Source of the DNA: Strigamia acuminata | Lineage: Eukaryota; Arthropoda; Chilopoda; Geophilomorpha; Linotaeniidae | Direction of reading: 5' to 3' | Length of the DNA: 64,000 bases | Assembly: GCA_949358305.1 (NCBI GenBank) | Contig: OX442318.1 | Coordinates: forward strand, 15,608,517 to 15,672,516 | In this document: one piece after another, positions 20,383 to 31,880 of the stretch | Numbering within the stretch: position 1 is the stretch's first letter | Layout: every line of letters begins with the position of its first letter | The notes under the pieces: model-generated | Told to the model about the DNA's origin: nothing | Databases searched by the model: none | The model's input: the letters and a program-made list of their open reading frames with translations, nothing else | Translations under genes and position numbers: made by a program

Positions 20383-22316
20383 GAAAGGCCGGGGGAACTG
20401 GCATTGGACGTTCCCGGTGACACATGGGCAGACTGATTCAGTCGCAATTCTTCCGCGTCCGGTTGAACCGCAAATTCCTCGATCTGCTCAACGTCATCGT
20501 CGGTGTCGTCCCCAATTGGTCCTGCAGCGGCCTCTTCATTTTCTTCGTTAGTGATCGGATGTGATATGGAATGACGAATTGGAGTTGGCAATGTCGATGC
20601 GCAAAGTTCCAATAATTGTCGTTCCGGTGTAGTTGGCGGGGGAATATGAACGATCTGCATAGGTGGCGTCTTTGATTTAGAAGCCGACTTGGATACAGAT
20701 TTTTCTTCGGATATCGAATGCTCATCATCTGATGCTGGCTTGATCGACCAGTCCGCATATTGGATGGTGTCGTTGAATGACACTCTTTGTTGTTCATTGT
20801 TGGGTTCGTAAAAGGACTCGTTGTTGCCATTTGGTATATTTCGCAGAAATTTGCGGTACGATTGATGTTCGTCTATGCGGACGTGGGCTGATTCGGTGAC
20901 TTTATTGTCGATGGGATTCCAAATCCTGTAGCCACGTGTTGCAACCGCGTAACCAACGAGGTATCCTTCCCACGCGCGAGGTTCAAGCTTTTTACGGCCT
21001 GGCGCTGTGTAGTGAACCCAACATTTAGATCCGATCTTTCGCAAGTGTCTTAAAGATAGTGCCCGTTCACGCCAAAGTACATAGGGAACTTGATTCTTCA
21101 AACGTGAATGAGGGCTTCTGTCCTTGATATAGGCGAAAGTTACTGCGAGTTCTGCCCACAAACCGGCTGGAAGTTTGGTTTCTTCGTGAATTGCGCGGAG
21201 GTTGTCTGCCATCGTCCTGTTGATGCGCTCAGCCGTTCCATTCATTTGTGGGCTTGATGGGTTTGTCCGTTGGAATTGGATCCCCTTGTCCTTTAAATAG
21301 CGTTCAAATTCATTGGACATGAATTCTCCGCCACGGTCTGTGCGAATGGCCTTGATCGTTGTATTCGCGACCCGTTCGACTCTAGCGGCAAAGTCTTTAA
21401 AACATGCGAAGACTTGGGACTTTTGCGCCAATGGGGTAATCCAAGTATATCGTGTAGCGTCATCAATGATCGTTAGAACGAAACGAGCTCCACCGAAAGA
21501 TGTTGCAGGAGCCGGTCCCCACACGTCCATATGCAGGAGGTCGAGTGCTTTGGTGGTACTCGGGTGAAGGTCCGGTTTGTGTGAAATTTTGATTGATTTT
21601 GCAAGACGGCAGTCATTGCAGGCGAGTTCCTGTTTGACTTCTCCAGGTTCCATTCCGTAAACTTGGTCGTTATTCGCCAACAGGCGCATTGCATTTGTGT
21701 GCAAATGCCCTAATCTGCTATGCCATAGACCCGTAGCATCCTTTACGTTTGCAGGGCTAGCAACTGCCTTCTTTGGTGACTTAGAAGGATTGCTCGGAGG
21801 AGGAGGTATGGCAGGAGGAGTATTAGGTAATGGCGTGGTCGGAATGGATTGGAGAACGTTGGAATAGGATTGGACAAGAGGATCAGGTTGGACATTGGTG
21901 GATTTGGGAGCAGTTTGAGACTGGATAGGATTGACGATTTGATTCGGAATTTGCTTCGGAATTGGTGGCATTTCTATGCGAAAATCCGTAATGTCTCCTT
22001 GTCTTGATTTCCCCTTCTTCGGTTTCGGAATGTTCTCAAAATCCACTTCTGTCGTGACATAAGTCAAAACTGGCGGTTGTTGAATTGGTGGCGGAATTGT
22101 CGTCGACACCGGAATTGAAACCGTCGTAGCCACAGAAGGTGTTGAACATAAACCGTCCACATAATATAATCCTGCCTTCTCCTTTGCCCGAAGAATAGAA
22201 CTTCGAATGTCCGATTGATAGATGTTGACTTCACCGTTGTAGAAGTGTATGTGATGACGTGTTTTATCAATTTTGGACACCGAAATCAAATTGGCTTCAA
22301 AATTCGGTGCAAAAAG
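20383..22316 (-). pseudogene. E4 integrase segment
   Basis: The frame runs from just after the protease (PNFEANLISVSKIDK) through a proline-rich spacer, the integrase zinc finger (HSRLGHLHTNAMR, CNDCRLAKS), the DDE core (HMDVWGPAP, TDRGGEFMSNEF, SPQMNGTAERINR) and the GKR-like C-terminal region (GSKCWVHYTAPGRKK, RAWEGYLVGY) into the acidic linker, where E5 interrupts it. It ends at the solo LTR (TSD AAAAG 22312-22316). The first Met in the frame (22289) is internal and not a real start. Frame continuity with the neighbouring E4 segments is preserved across both inserts. Confidence 0.85.
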
Positions 22317-22799
22317 TGTAGCAGAGGAGGAGGCGCAGAACGGTCAATTAGACCGTGTGGAAGCGTGAAACACGCACGAAAATCAAAGTGCGTGGCCGTA
22401 ATGGCGAGCGCACGCGAATACCGCTAATGGCGGGCCAAAAACTAAGCTGCTGCACGCAAAACGTGCTTATATGCAGCAAAAAGACAACTACACAATGTAA
22501 AAATAATAAATGTTTACTCTAAAATAAAACAACTTACAAATTGAGACCATTTTGGTGTAGATAACATGGTTATGCTTGCACAGCCTGCAAGCAGCCATCT
22601 TGGAATGAGGAAAATATACAATGACACCATCTGGTGTTAAGAATTATCAACTTAATACAATTGAGCTGTGGGCAGCATTATACCCAATGATAAATAATTA
22701 TATAAAGACAAAATAAATACAAAAAGCTGCTTAGTGCAGATAAACACTAGGAAATATCCGTAATGAGTACGGAGGACTATTTGGCATTGGAAAACAACA
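22317..22799 (-). repeat. solo copia LTR (483 bp), E7-like family
   Basis: The sense strand starts TGTTGTTTTCCAATGCC at 22799 and ends CCTCTGCTACA at 22317. It is flanked by perfect TSDs AAAAG (22312-22316 and 22800-22804). The start resembles the E7 LTR (shared AGTCCTCCGTACT), so it belongs to a relative of E7. It contains CCAAGATGGCTGC (22591-22603 reversed) and GTAAGT (22532-22537 reversed). A lone LTR with matching TSDs is the usual product of LTR-LTR recombination that removed the interior. Confidence 0.92.
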
Positions 22800-23941
22800 A
22801 AAAGTACATTCGTCAAATTCACAATACAATTGCAGTCGTCTATCCTGGTTAGAAGTCGGACATTTCCTTTTCCAGTCACCTTGGACTTGCCTTGTCCGAG
22901 TTCGATGTCGAATGGCACGATGTCAACAAAATCCGTAAACCAAGCTCGAACATAAGAGACGTGGTCCGTCGCGCCACAGTCGACAATCCATTCATTGGAT
23001 TGCATGAAATGTGCAACTGGGCGCGCTGGGGCTTGCGGGGCACTGGCGAAGAATGTCCCTTCTCGTGTTGGACGAGAACAACCACGCGGACGCGTATTGT
23101 CGGGTTTGGGCGCGGAGTTTTTGTTGCGCTTCTTGCTCTTGCTTCGAGAGCGTTGGAAAGAAGCTGATGCCGTGGGTTGATTGTGATCCTCCCGTCGTGG
23201 ATGGGGACACTTGTTCGCGTAGTGGCCCATCTCATTACAGTTGAAACATTTAATTTCGGATAAAGGTCGACGAGGACGAGAACTCTTCCGGGATTGTTGG
23301 CCTTTTACAGACGAATGCACAGAAGACGAGTGTACATTATGCAGTCCCATCGGCTTTAACCGTAGATATTCAGAAATCAACTGTTCAGCGACTTTGGTCG
23401 GTGTAAAATCCTGATCAGGCCAGTGATATATAGCGAACGTTGCTTGTGCGTATTCGGGCGGTAGTCGGTTGAGGTACTGGTATGCATGGTGATCATCTGT
23501 CGTAACCTCTTTGATGTCGGCTAATTGACGGACAAAATGATCCACTCGATTGATGAAATCCTGCATTTCCTCGTTGGCCTCGAGATGTAAAGTCAAGAAT
23601 TCCGACCGTAATGCTGCCCGTCGCGCCCGCGAACTAGGCGCGTACGCTTTTGCCAGGACGTCCCATGCCTGTTTAGGAGTATCACAATTGTCCAAGGCTG
23701 AACGTTTCGGTTCGCTGACATACATGTAAATGTGTCCGAGAGCTTTGTCCTTTTTAACCATGTAACGTTCTTTCTTTTTGTCCGTTAAAGTCAAAAGATG
23801 ATCGGCCTCCTTCTCTTCCGTCACATGCCTCCAAAGGCCCTCGGACTTCAAAAGCATCCGCATCGCTCTCTGCCAGGGCTCGTAATTCCCAACAGAGAGG
23901 ATGGGAATCCTGCTGACCGTCGTTTCCGTTGTCTTTTGCAT
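22800..23941 (-). pseudogene. E4 gag-protease segment
   Basis: The likely start is the ATG at 23941 (MQKTTETTVSRIPIL), matching E5 and E7; the upstream in-frame Met at 23974 lies in leader. It encodes the copia gag, a CCHC knuckle (CFNCNEMGHYANKC) and the protease active site (VDCGATDH), then stops matching after LTNVLF where the solo LTR is inserted. The ORF then continues into LTR sequence to 22652, which is not native. The rest of the polyprotein lies at 22316-20383 and 12995-11063. Confidence 0.85.
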
Positions 23942-24888
23942 CGTTGCGAAGATTCGGCACACCACGCAAAGCACACGGACTCAGAGAAATGGTATAACGG
24001 CGATCGAAGCACTTCACTAAATCACAAAAGGTGTGTACGAATGTTTGTTCACACAATGTCGTTGCACTTATCACAAATTCACCTCCCTCGTGGTTCAAAG
24101 CGGATATCACCCGAAGGGGAGCCGATGCTACAATCGGCTGAGAACCTAAAGCAAGTGTCCCCCTAGCTTCCTTTATAGCCACCTGGGGCTGCGGGAGTGC
24201 TAGGTGGCGCAGGGCTCAGCCTTGCTCTAGAATACGAACACCGCTTGGACAGACTTGTCCGTAGGGCAGTGTCGATGCTAAAGGATCCCTCTCCAAAATA
24301 CCCACTTAAATTTAACAGAGTTTCACGAAATGAAGGAGAAATAGATGAATCGCTGTGGATTGTCACACAGCCTCGTGCAATCAGATAACACGGCACAGTT
24401 CTCTCGAAGAACTGAGAAAAACGCAATTTGGATTCGAAAATCCAAATTCTTCTCATTAAATGAGGCTCTTCGCATAAAAGCTTTGAAAATCGTCGAAATT
24501 TCGAGTTCGGCGATACTGTGCACACGCCGGGGTGTGACACAGCGAGAATTCGTCTCGTTTCTCGATGGTGAACGTCTACTCGACGTCGTCGAATCGAAAA
24601 TCGTCGCCGTAACGTCGAAAATCTGAAAAACACAAAATCGCCGCAAAATTCGCGAAACCCGCGGAATTTTCGGCGATAATTAATGAAAATAACTGATGCA
24701 CAACGTCGCCAAGGCGTTGTGAGGATGCAGGGGTCGTCTCACAGCGTGAAACGTGAGGAAAATGCCGAAAATCGTCGCGGAAACCTAAAAATACAAAATT
24801 GCCGCGAAATTCGCGAAATTCGCGGAATTTTCGGCAATAGTTAGTGGAAAAATAGCGTGCAAAGGATGAAAACCATCCTCTGCTACCA
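23942..24888 (-). other. leader and primer-binding site of E4
   Basis: The primer site (24888-24871) has an 18-nt match to the tRNA-iMet 3' end. The leader holds T-rich tract plus AG units 161 bp apart (near 24784 and 24623), a hairpin with loop CCCCGG (24516-24542), an inner hairpin GGACA/TGTCC with loop AGTC (24247-24260), the core TCCCGCAGCCCCAGGT (24195-24181 reversed) flanked by CCTAGC/GCTAGG, and the hairpin AGCCGAT/ATCGGCT (24120-24139). The arrangement is as in E5, but the stems are changed in a compensatory way. No gene is supported. Confidence 0.65.
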
Positions 24889-24890
24889 AT

Positions 24891-25229
24891 TGTAGGTCGG
24901 TAGCAGAGGAAAACGACCAAGAATCACTCGAAACGTCGAGTGAAACACGGCGAAAACGTCGCAAAGGCGTCACACTACTCGTGTGAACGTGTGGGCGACG
25001 TCGACGACGGAAAACGAATTGAACGGCCGCGCAAACGCGCTTATATGCCGTGAAATGATAATACTGATGCTTAAAAGCATAAAACAAATTTACTAAAGCA
25101 AAAATACTTACAAATAAAGGGTTTACAGAGTGAAAATGGATGGGCGAGAGCCAAAACGATGGTCGCCGCCATCTTGGAAGGTGATAAGAACACTAACGAC
25201 ACCTGGTGTCGTGAATTGGCGTTATGGAA
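24891..25229 (-). repeat. 5' LTR of E4, 3' part
   Basis: This is the downstream part (sense) of the E4 5' LTR, ending at 24891 with CGACCTACA next to the primer site. It contains CCAAGATGGCGGC (25177-25165 reversed) and GTAAGT (25106-25111 reversed). The rest lies at 38938-39145, displaced by E6; together they make 547 bp, close to the 538-bp LTR of E5. The last five bases (25225-25229, TGGAA) are the E6 TSD. Confidence 0.82.
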
Positions 25230-25710
25230 TGTTGGCCTTTAATCTTAAATAAGGTGAGTTGAAGCAGTTTTCAATGTTTTGTAACACTAGCACAAATTGT
25301 GCCGCCATCTTTAATATCATGGAAAAACATGTGAGAACAAATGATACATGGTTTGAGGTTATTTCACCTCACAAACTATAAGAAGGACAAATCACTATTG
25401 TATTCAATTTGATTTGTCCTGTACAATGTTTAAACATAAACAACTTAAAACAGAACAAGTTCTTAATGCAAAATGCTCATAAGAGCAGACGACAATTAGA
25501 CAAATCATTATATAAAGGTAAATCAGTTGTGGTAACGAAACACGCATTAGATAAAAAGCAATAACAACTGATCTGCAATTCCGGGACATAATACAATGAT
25601 AAACTAATCGCGGGACAATCGTGCTAATCCGGAAACGCACAAAGTAATCTCTCCATCGTAAATCGGAACTGACTGTGACAACACTTGTCCCTAAACTTTA
25701 CATATCAATA
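25230..25710 (-). repeat. 3' LTR of E6 (481 bp)
   Basis: The sense strand starts TATTGATATG at 25710, directly after the purine tract AGAGGGGG, and ends CCAACA at 25230. These borders are the only ones that give a perfect 5-bp TSD, so the 5' end is TATT rather than TG. It contains AAGATGGCGGC (25311-25301 reversed). Confidence 0.85.
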
Positions 25711-25729
25711 CCCCCTCTGGACAACTGTG

Positions 25730-28700
25730 TCACATGTCAAAGATGTGTCCACACAATTCAGTCAAACGTGGTCGGGCTAACCACTTGGTTAATAAATCGG
25801 CCACGTTCAGTCTTCCAGAAACGTGCCGGATGTCGAAGACCTTGCTTTCATACAGATCGCGTAAATAATGAAAGCGAACCTCGATGTGTTTGTTCGCTTT
25901 ATTTTCTACGCGGTTCTTGCTATATTGTATCGCCGCTGTGCTATCAGCCAAGACACAGGGCTGCAAATTCCCAAAGTAGTCGAACATTACCGACATTTTG
26001 AAGAGCCTCTTAAGCCATATCAGTTCCCTGACGCCATCAACGATGGCCACAAACTCTGACTCCATCACGGATAACGTGGTCATCTTCTGCTTTCTACACG
26101 ACCACGAGACCGGAACACCGCCCAGGAAAACCACATGACCTCCGAAACTCCTTCGTTGGTCTACATCCGTAGCGTATGACGCATCGGTAAATACCGTTAG
26201 CAAAGCGCTTTTGCATCTCGAGAGATCAATACAATAATCCTCAGTACTTTTCAGGTACCTGAGTACCTGCAATAACATATTAACATGTCTCTGAGAATGT
26301 CGCTCGTTGTATTGGGAGAGCACAATGGTGGAAAATAGTATGTCTGGTCTGGTTCGCGACGCCAAGAACAGAAGACTACCAACCAGCGATCTATAGGGGA
26401 ACACGGTGTCAAGTTGTTCATCCTTCTTCACCCCCATTATCATAGTACCTACAGCTCCAGGTAACTGAACTTTATGCGACCCATCGATTTTGAAATGGTT
26501 GCATAATCTCTCGATATATTTGCGCTGATGCACTAAGATCTTGCCATTCACACGCGTAAATTCTATGCCTAGTAAATGGGTCACTGGCCCAAGGTTTACC
26601 ATTTGGAAATGGTCTGCTATCCAGGACAGGACATCTTTCTCGATCTTTTCGTTGCGTGAAAAGATGACTAAATCATCGACATACACGACTAAAACTACAT
26701 CTCTGTCCATACAATAAACACAGTTAAAACCAGGGACTGGTTTGAATCCTATGTGCAACAGTCTGTCGTGCAACTTTTCGAACCACATACGGCCCGACTG
26801 ATGCAGGCCGTATAAAGCTTTGTAAAGCTTCCAGCACTTGCCGACATTCTGTGGCGTTTGAAACCCCTTTGGAATTCCCATGTATTGGACCTCGTCCAAA
26901 TCTCCGTAGAGATATGCGGCTTTTATGTCCGCATGTGTGTCTCTCCAATTCATGAGGACGACCAACATGCAAAATAACACCAAGATAACAACAAAATTCA
27001 CCACTGGTGAGAACACCTCGGTGAAATCTATGCCCGGTCGCTGTTTAAAACCTTGGGCGACCAGTCTCGCTCGATGACGTCTTATTTCCCCGGTATTATC
27101 TCTCTTGATCTTATAGATCCATTTGCTGCCTAGCAATTGTTGGTCTTTCTCACATTCAACCTCTTCATATACCTTTCTTTCATTAAATATGTCAATTTCT
27201 TCTTGCATTGCGCCAACCCATTCGGACTTTCGCTCGCCTTTTATAGCCTCCTCGTAGGTGTTGGGCTCAAGCGCACAACAACCCGCAAAACCCGCAAATG
27301 GGTTCGGAAGTTCTACATTTTGAGTTTTCCCTGAGAAATCAAACAGATCTGCCTCAAACTCGTATCCGTTTTCTTGGCACCAATGCAATGCCTCAATTCT
27401 GCTGCGGAGCCTTTTCTTATCTGGCGCTACATAATGCGCATAGGTTTGCCCAGCATCCCTTCCTGTTTGCCTAATATATGGTCTGATATCCCAATCATTC
27501 ATATTCAATTTTAACAAAGGAACACCCCTAACTGCTACAGCCTCTTGGCCCCCTCTTACGTTTGGAGAAGCTAACAGTGCTTCTTGAAAAACCTCTTCAT
27601 CATCACTGACTTCGTCAGTTGGTTCTCCAGTAAATTCAATTAGTTTTGGTTTCTTAAAAACCAGGGGTTTAGGGGTTGTTGGTAATGGGGGCTTACCAAG
27701 TGTCAAATCCACAGCTGGTGGAAGCGGCTTTAAAACAGGTGGCACGGCTTGTTGGACAGGTAAACCCTGAATTGGGGGAACTTGACCTGGCAAAATTTGA
27801 CCTGGTATAGGAACAGGTGCTAACCTCACTGGTGTTGGTGCTTCGTCATCTGACTCAAGTCCCAAGTCACTCACATTAAAGTATTCAAAACTTTGTGTCT
27901 GTTCCTTTCCGTTTTTAGGAATGTGGTTCCCCTTCTCGTGCCAATATTCATTTTCATTAATGGTCACGTGTTTTGACCCAAAAATCTTATTACGTGTTGG
28001 GTCCCATATGCGATATCCCTTTGTATCAGTACAATAACCTACAAGGGCTCCAACCCAAGCTCTTGGTTCCAATTTGCTATGGCGTTGTTGGGCAGGGATA
28101 TGTGTATAACATTTTGATCCAATGCATCTTAAATGCCTAACTGAAGCCCTTTTGTTATAAAATACATTATAGGGGGAACGATTGTTCAATTTCGGATGTG
28201 GGTATAAGTTCTTAACATAAACAAGAGTTACCGCTAACTCTCCCCACAATCTCTTGGGAAGACCCGTTTCGATTAGCATTGCTCTCACCCCCTCTAAGAT
28301 TAGGCGGTTGGCCCGCTCTGCGACAGAATTCATTTCGGGCGAATAGGCATTCGTCCGCTCGCATTTAATTCCTTCTTGTTGAGCATAATCTTCCCATTCC
28401 TTGGATACGAACTCACCCCCTCGGTCAGTTCGTATCGCTTTGACCTTTTTAGACGTTGTGCGTTCAATCTCTCTTTGCCAAATCTTAAAAATCCCTAATA
28501 CATCACTTTTCTTCTTCATGATGTATATCCACATAAAACGTGAAAAATCGTCCACTATAAGTAGGAAATAACTCCCACCCCCAAGGGTTTTAGTTTGGCT
28601 CGCTCCCCAGACGTCCATATGGACAAGGTCTAATATGCCTTTGGTCAAAATCTGTCCTATTGGGGGAAATCCAGCGCGTGTTTTCTTGGCTTTCATGCAC

Positions 28701-30451
28701 GCGTCACACTGGTCCATGTCTCTATTAGACAATTTCACTCCAAAAATATCTGTTGACTTCTCCATGTCAACAATACCCTTTGTGTGTAAATGTGCCATAC
28801 GGCCGTGCCAATAACTAATATCTAACGCTTTATCCGCTTTCCCATTAGGCTGAACCCCATTAATTCCGCTGGCCGGAAGTGCACTCGCGTCTGTCGCGCC
28901 GGAAACTATTTTCCCTGGAGTTTTACTGCCCTTGATGCCTTTTGGTGTTTCTAACACCTCACTATAAGACGGTTTTATAGTATCGCTCGCCTGCGTTACG
29001 CATTCACTCGAATTAGTATTGGATACGCTAGTATTTACAACATTAACACTTTCAGTAACATTCAGTGTATTAGTAATCGGATTACTTATGCTAAGTGCAT
29101 CCGCATGCGTCGGAATTGCACTTGCATTTACAGAAGGAACCGCAATCTGACAAGAACTCTTGTACATTCTGTCCGACTGACGCATGGCTGTCAGTATTGG
29201 TTCCGTAATCCGTTGTTTGAAAATGACCATTTTCCCTTCACCAACTCGGGTTATATACCCAGCCTCATCAGTGCGACCGAGGGAAATCAAATTTTTAGTA
29301 AAATTTGGTGCGTAAAACACATTCTTTAATATGAATGGGTGCCCTTGAGATTTATCCCGTGATTCTAGTTTAATATCTCCCACCCCGTCAATTTTGGATG
29401 AACCCTCACCCAATCGCACTGAATAATTGGAAAGAGGCTTGTAATTCACAAAACCATGTTTAGTGAAGGTAAAGTGGTCGGTGGCGCCAGTGTCCACATA
29501 CCAAGCCATGTCTTGCACCCCCGATGATGTAACAAATGAAGACACGGTTGTCGTTGATTGTCCAATAGTCTGCTGAAGCGATGTGTAGAATCCTTCCAGT
29601 TCCTCAGAAGAGCTCAGATTAGCTTTTCTTCCCCGTGCACGTCCTCGGCCTTTGCCGCGTCCACGAGACTGAGAAATATTCGATGCAGATTTGGTCGGCA
29701 CAATCGTAAAGCCCTGTTTCGATGAAGGGCAATCGCGTGAAAAGTGTCCTTTTCCGCCGCAGTTGTAACAAACAACTCCTTTTTGCTGCGGCTTTTGCGG
29801 ATTCGTCGCATAAGCACCAGATGCAGATGCGTCTCCTGGCGCAGTTCCACCATGAGTTCTGTTGTACTCAGCAAGGAGCCTTTCTTTAACTTTGGCCACT
29901 GTAAAGTCGGCCTTGTCCCAGTGGTACACAATGGATTTTAATGCCTCGTATTCAGGCCCGAGGAAATCCAAATATTGGAACGCGATTTCCTTTTCCGTTA
30001 AAGTAATATCCACGTCCTTTAACTCTATCGCCTTCCTGTCCACCCTAGAAGTGAACACGACCATGTCGTCCCTTGGAAGCATTTGGAGCTGTAAAAACTC
30101 CCGGCGTAGCCTGGCTTGTCGCGCCATCGTGGTCGGCTGGTACGCTGTTTTCAGTGCGTCCCACGCTTCTTTTGCCGTTTTATGTGCGACAGCAACACCT
30201 TTCTGCGCTTCTGTGCAGCCGAGACAAATGGAGGAACGTGCACGGGATTCACGTGCCTGGAAATCACGCTTTTCCTTCGGGGAGGCCGTTACGGCCAACG
30301 CTGGCTCGGTTCCAATTACGTGAGCCCAAACTCCTTGGTGCTCTAAGTAAAGCTGCATGTCGACGGCCCAAGACTCATAATTTGCGCCGTCTAATTTGCG
30401 AATGTTTGCATTAAATGGCTTGGAAAAATCTTCCATCACTTCACTGGCCAT
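25730..30451 (-). CDS. gag-pol: E6 gag-pol polyprotein (copia), intact
   Basis: An uninterrupted ORF of 1,573 aa from the ATG at 30451 (MASEVMEDF), chosen because it aligns with MASKHDD of E8; an in-frame ATG at 30514 lies in leader. In order: gag (KLDGANYESWAV), CCHC knuckle CYNCGGKGHFSRDC, protease YVDTGATDHF near residue 318, integrase zinc finger (HGRMAHLHTKG, CDACMKAKK), DDE core (HMDVWGAS, TDRGGEFVS, SPEMNSVAERANR), proline-rich linker, RT (SKWIYKIKRD, THADIKAAYLYGDL, YVDDLVIFS near 1258) and RNase H (FTDASYATDVD, SVMESEF, NKHIEVRFHYLRD). It ends LLTKWLARPRLTELCGHIF. All key motifs are intact. Protease DTGA, not DCGA, separates E6 and E8 from the other copia clade here. Confidence 0.95.
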   Translation of the reverse strand: MASEVMEDFSKPFNANIRKLDGANYESWAVDMQLYLEHQGVWAHVIGTEPALAVTASPKEKRDFQARESRARSSICLGCTEAQKGVAVAHKTAKEAWDALKTAYQPTTMARQARLRREFLQLQMLPRDDMVVFTSRVDRKAIELKDVDITLTEKEIAFQYLDFLGPEYEALKSIVYHWDKADFTVAKVKERLLAEYNRTHGGTAPGDASASGAYATNPQKPQQKGVVCYNCGGKGHFSRDCPSSKQGFTIVPTKSASNISQSRGRGKGRGRARGRKANLSSSEELEGFYTSLQQTIGQSTTTVSSFVTSSGVQDMAWYVDTGATDHFTFTKHGFVNYKPLSNYSVRLGEGSSKIDGVGDIKLESRDKSQGHPFILKNVFYAPNFTKNLISLGRTDEAGYITRVGEGKMVIFKQRITEPILTAMRQSDRMYKSSCQIAVPSVNASAIPTHADALSISNPITNTLNVTESVNVVNTSVSNTNSSECVTQASDTIKPSYSEVLETPKGIKGSKTPGKIVSGATDASALPASGINGVQPNGKADKALDISYWHGRMAHLHTKGIVDMEKSTDIFGVKLSNRDMDQCDACMKAKKTRAGFPPIGQILTKGILDLVHMDVWGASQTKTLGGGSYFLLIVDDFSRFMWIYIMKKKSDVLGIFKIWQREIERTTSKKVKAIRTDRGGEFVSKEWEDYAQQEGIKCERTNAYSPEMNSVAERANRLILEGVRAMLIETGLPKRLWGELAVTLVYVKNLYPHPKLNNRSPYNVFYNKRASVRHLRCIGSKCYTHIPAQQRHSKLEPRAWVGALVGYCTDTKGYRIWDPTRNKIFGSKHVTINENEYWHEKGNHIPKNGKEQTQSFEYFNVSDLGLESDDEAPTPVRLAPVPIPGQILPGQVPPIQGLPVQQAVPPVLKPLPPAVDLTLGKPPLPTTPKPLVFKKPKLIEFTGEPTDEVSDDEEVFQEALLASPNVRGGQEAVAVRGVPLLKLNMNDWDIRPYIRQTGRDAGQTYAHYVAPDKKRLRSRIEALHWCQENGYEFEADLFDFSGKTQNVELPNPFAGFAGCCALEPNTYEEAIKGERKSEWVGAMQEEIDIFNERKVYEEVECEKDQQLLGSKWIYKIKRDNTGEIRRHRARLVAQGFKQRPGIDFTEVFSPVVNFVVILVLFCMLVVLMNWRDTHADIKAAYLYGDLDEVQYMGIPKGFQTPQNVGKCWKLYKALYGLHQSGRMWFEKLHDRLLHIGFKPVPGFNCVYCMDRDVVLVVYVDDLVIFSRNEKIEKDVLSWIADHFQMVNLGPVTHLLGIEFTRVNGKILVHQRKYIERLCNHFKIDGSHKVQLPGAVGTMIMGVKKDEQLDTVFPYRSLVGSLLFLASRTRPDILFSTIVLSQYNERHSQRHVNMLLQVLRYLKSTEDYCIDLSRCKSALLTVFTDASYATDVDQRRSFGGHVVFLGGVPVSWSCRKQKMTTLSVMESEFVAIVDGVRELIWLKRLFKMSVMFDYFGNLQPCVLADSTAAIQYSKNRVENKANKHIEVRFHYLRDLYESKVFDIRHVSGRLNVADLLTKWLARPRLTELCGHIFDM

Positions 30452-31633
30452 TATGCGATGCGTAGCACAATACACAAAATCACTTAGAATCACAACACTT
30501 GCAAAATATAACACTTAACCCACCAAAAATTAGGCGAAAAATAATACAATTCCACCCGGGGTACAGCTCAATAAGTGAGCACAACTTCTCCGACTAGTCG
30601 CTACAAGGACCTCCGACCGACACACCTGGGGTCGCGGGAAAATCCCCTTGCTTCGAGCAAGCCTAGCCGAAAATAAGACGACACTAGGCGAATGCCTAAA
30701 GGGTGCCGAATATATTAAAGGGCCCAAACAAAACCTTAATAATATTCACAAATAATTTCGAACCCAAATATATACACTTTTAAGATGTTAAGATGGCAAG
30801 TTGATGTGTGAATTGCGGGAGGAATCGTCGCAAGTCCAACGCTGGCTGCTTGGAGCTCCCTCGGAGCACAGGCGCACACCGGGGTGCTAACCTGTGTGTG
30901 TGCGGCAATAATAACCTCGCACACTTCGCGCACGTCCGCGCCTTCGCAATTGCCGTATTGCAAATTGCGGTTCTTCAATGTCGAATGCACGTGCGTATTC
31001 CGTACGCACGGGTTCTCCAACGTCGGTACGTCGTTCGAGACGTACGTGGTGAACGTTGATCGTTCGTGATGCGAAATATTCGCGATGATCGCCGCCGCAC
31101 TCGTATCTGGCAAAAAATGCACAAAATCGACGAACTTCGCCGATAAATTAGTGCTAATGCACGCAAAACACCTCACACTGGTGTAAATAACAAATACAGT
31201 TACTTGAAAACGCTCGTAGAATCCAAAAACCGCTGCAAAACGATGCTGGAAACAGCCAAAACACTTAACACCTGGTCGGCGCCATCTTGGATTTCCGAAA
31301 ATGTGATCCAGGTTGGGAAATACAATTTCGCGTGGTTTTAGCAGTTTCCTTCTGCTAAATGCCGGATATTTTAACGAAAATATCTTGTCCTCACCGCTAG
31401 TGATGAAAACGCTGGCCGCTCCACGCTGAAAACCGCTCAAAATCGTCGAAAAACGAATAATTTCGACTCCGCCGACCCCCGATGTTGGCTGCGCTACTCG
31501 GCGACGTGCGGGAAACGTTCCGTGTCGCCCCGCCTCCGTTTTCCGTGCGTCGTGGCCGTTCGCGACGTGGAAAATCGCCGAAAAATTGCTTTATACAATA
31601 GCAACTCACCAGAAACGTAATCCTCTGCTACCA
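30452..31633 (-). other. leader and primer-binding site of E6
   Basis: The primer site (31633-31619) matches tRNA-iMet over about 14 nt. Within the leader are GGCGCCATCTTGG (31278-31290, YY1-like when reversed), a hairpin with loop CCCCGG (30869-30894), a TAGGC/GCCTA hairpin with loop ATTC (30698-30685), the core TCCCGCGACCCCAGGTG (30639-30623) and the hairpin GCTCA/TGAGC with loop CTTAT (30580-30566). No coding region is supported in these 1.2 kb. Confidence 0.62.
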
Positions 31634-31634
31634 C

Positions 31635-31880
31635 TGTTGGCCTTTAATCTTAAATAAGGTGAGTTGAAGCAGTTTTCAATGTTTTGTAACACTAGCACAA
31701 ATTGTGCCGCCATCTTTAATATCATGGAAAAACATGTGAGAACAAATGATACATGGTTTGAGGTTATTTCACCTCACAAACTATAAGAAGGACAAATCAC
31801 TATTGTATTCAATTTGATTTGTCCTGTACAATGTTTAAACATAAACAACTTAAAACAGAACAAGTTCTTAATGCAAAATG
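31635..31880 (-). repeat. 5' LTR of E6, 3' part
   Basis: This part matches 25230-25475 of the 3' LTR and starts one base after the primer site. It is cut by E7; the last five bases (31876-31880, AAATG) are the E7 TSD. The rest of this LTR is at 38698-38932. Confidence 0.92.

Noticed and set aside
24516-24542. Transcription terminator or riboswitch
   Set aside because: The hairpin recurs at the same place in several eukaryotic retrotransposon leaders and has no poly-U tail; a bacterial-type signal does not fit this genome.
25868-26059. Antisense ORFs inside copia pol genes (many across the window)
   Set aside because: They are shadows of conserved polymerase codons on the other strand, with no independent conservation or motifs.
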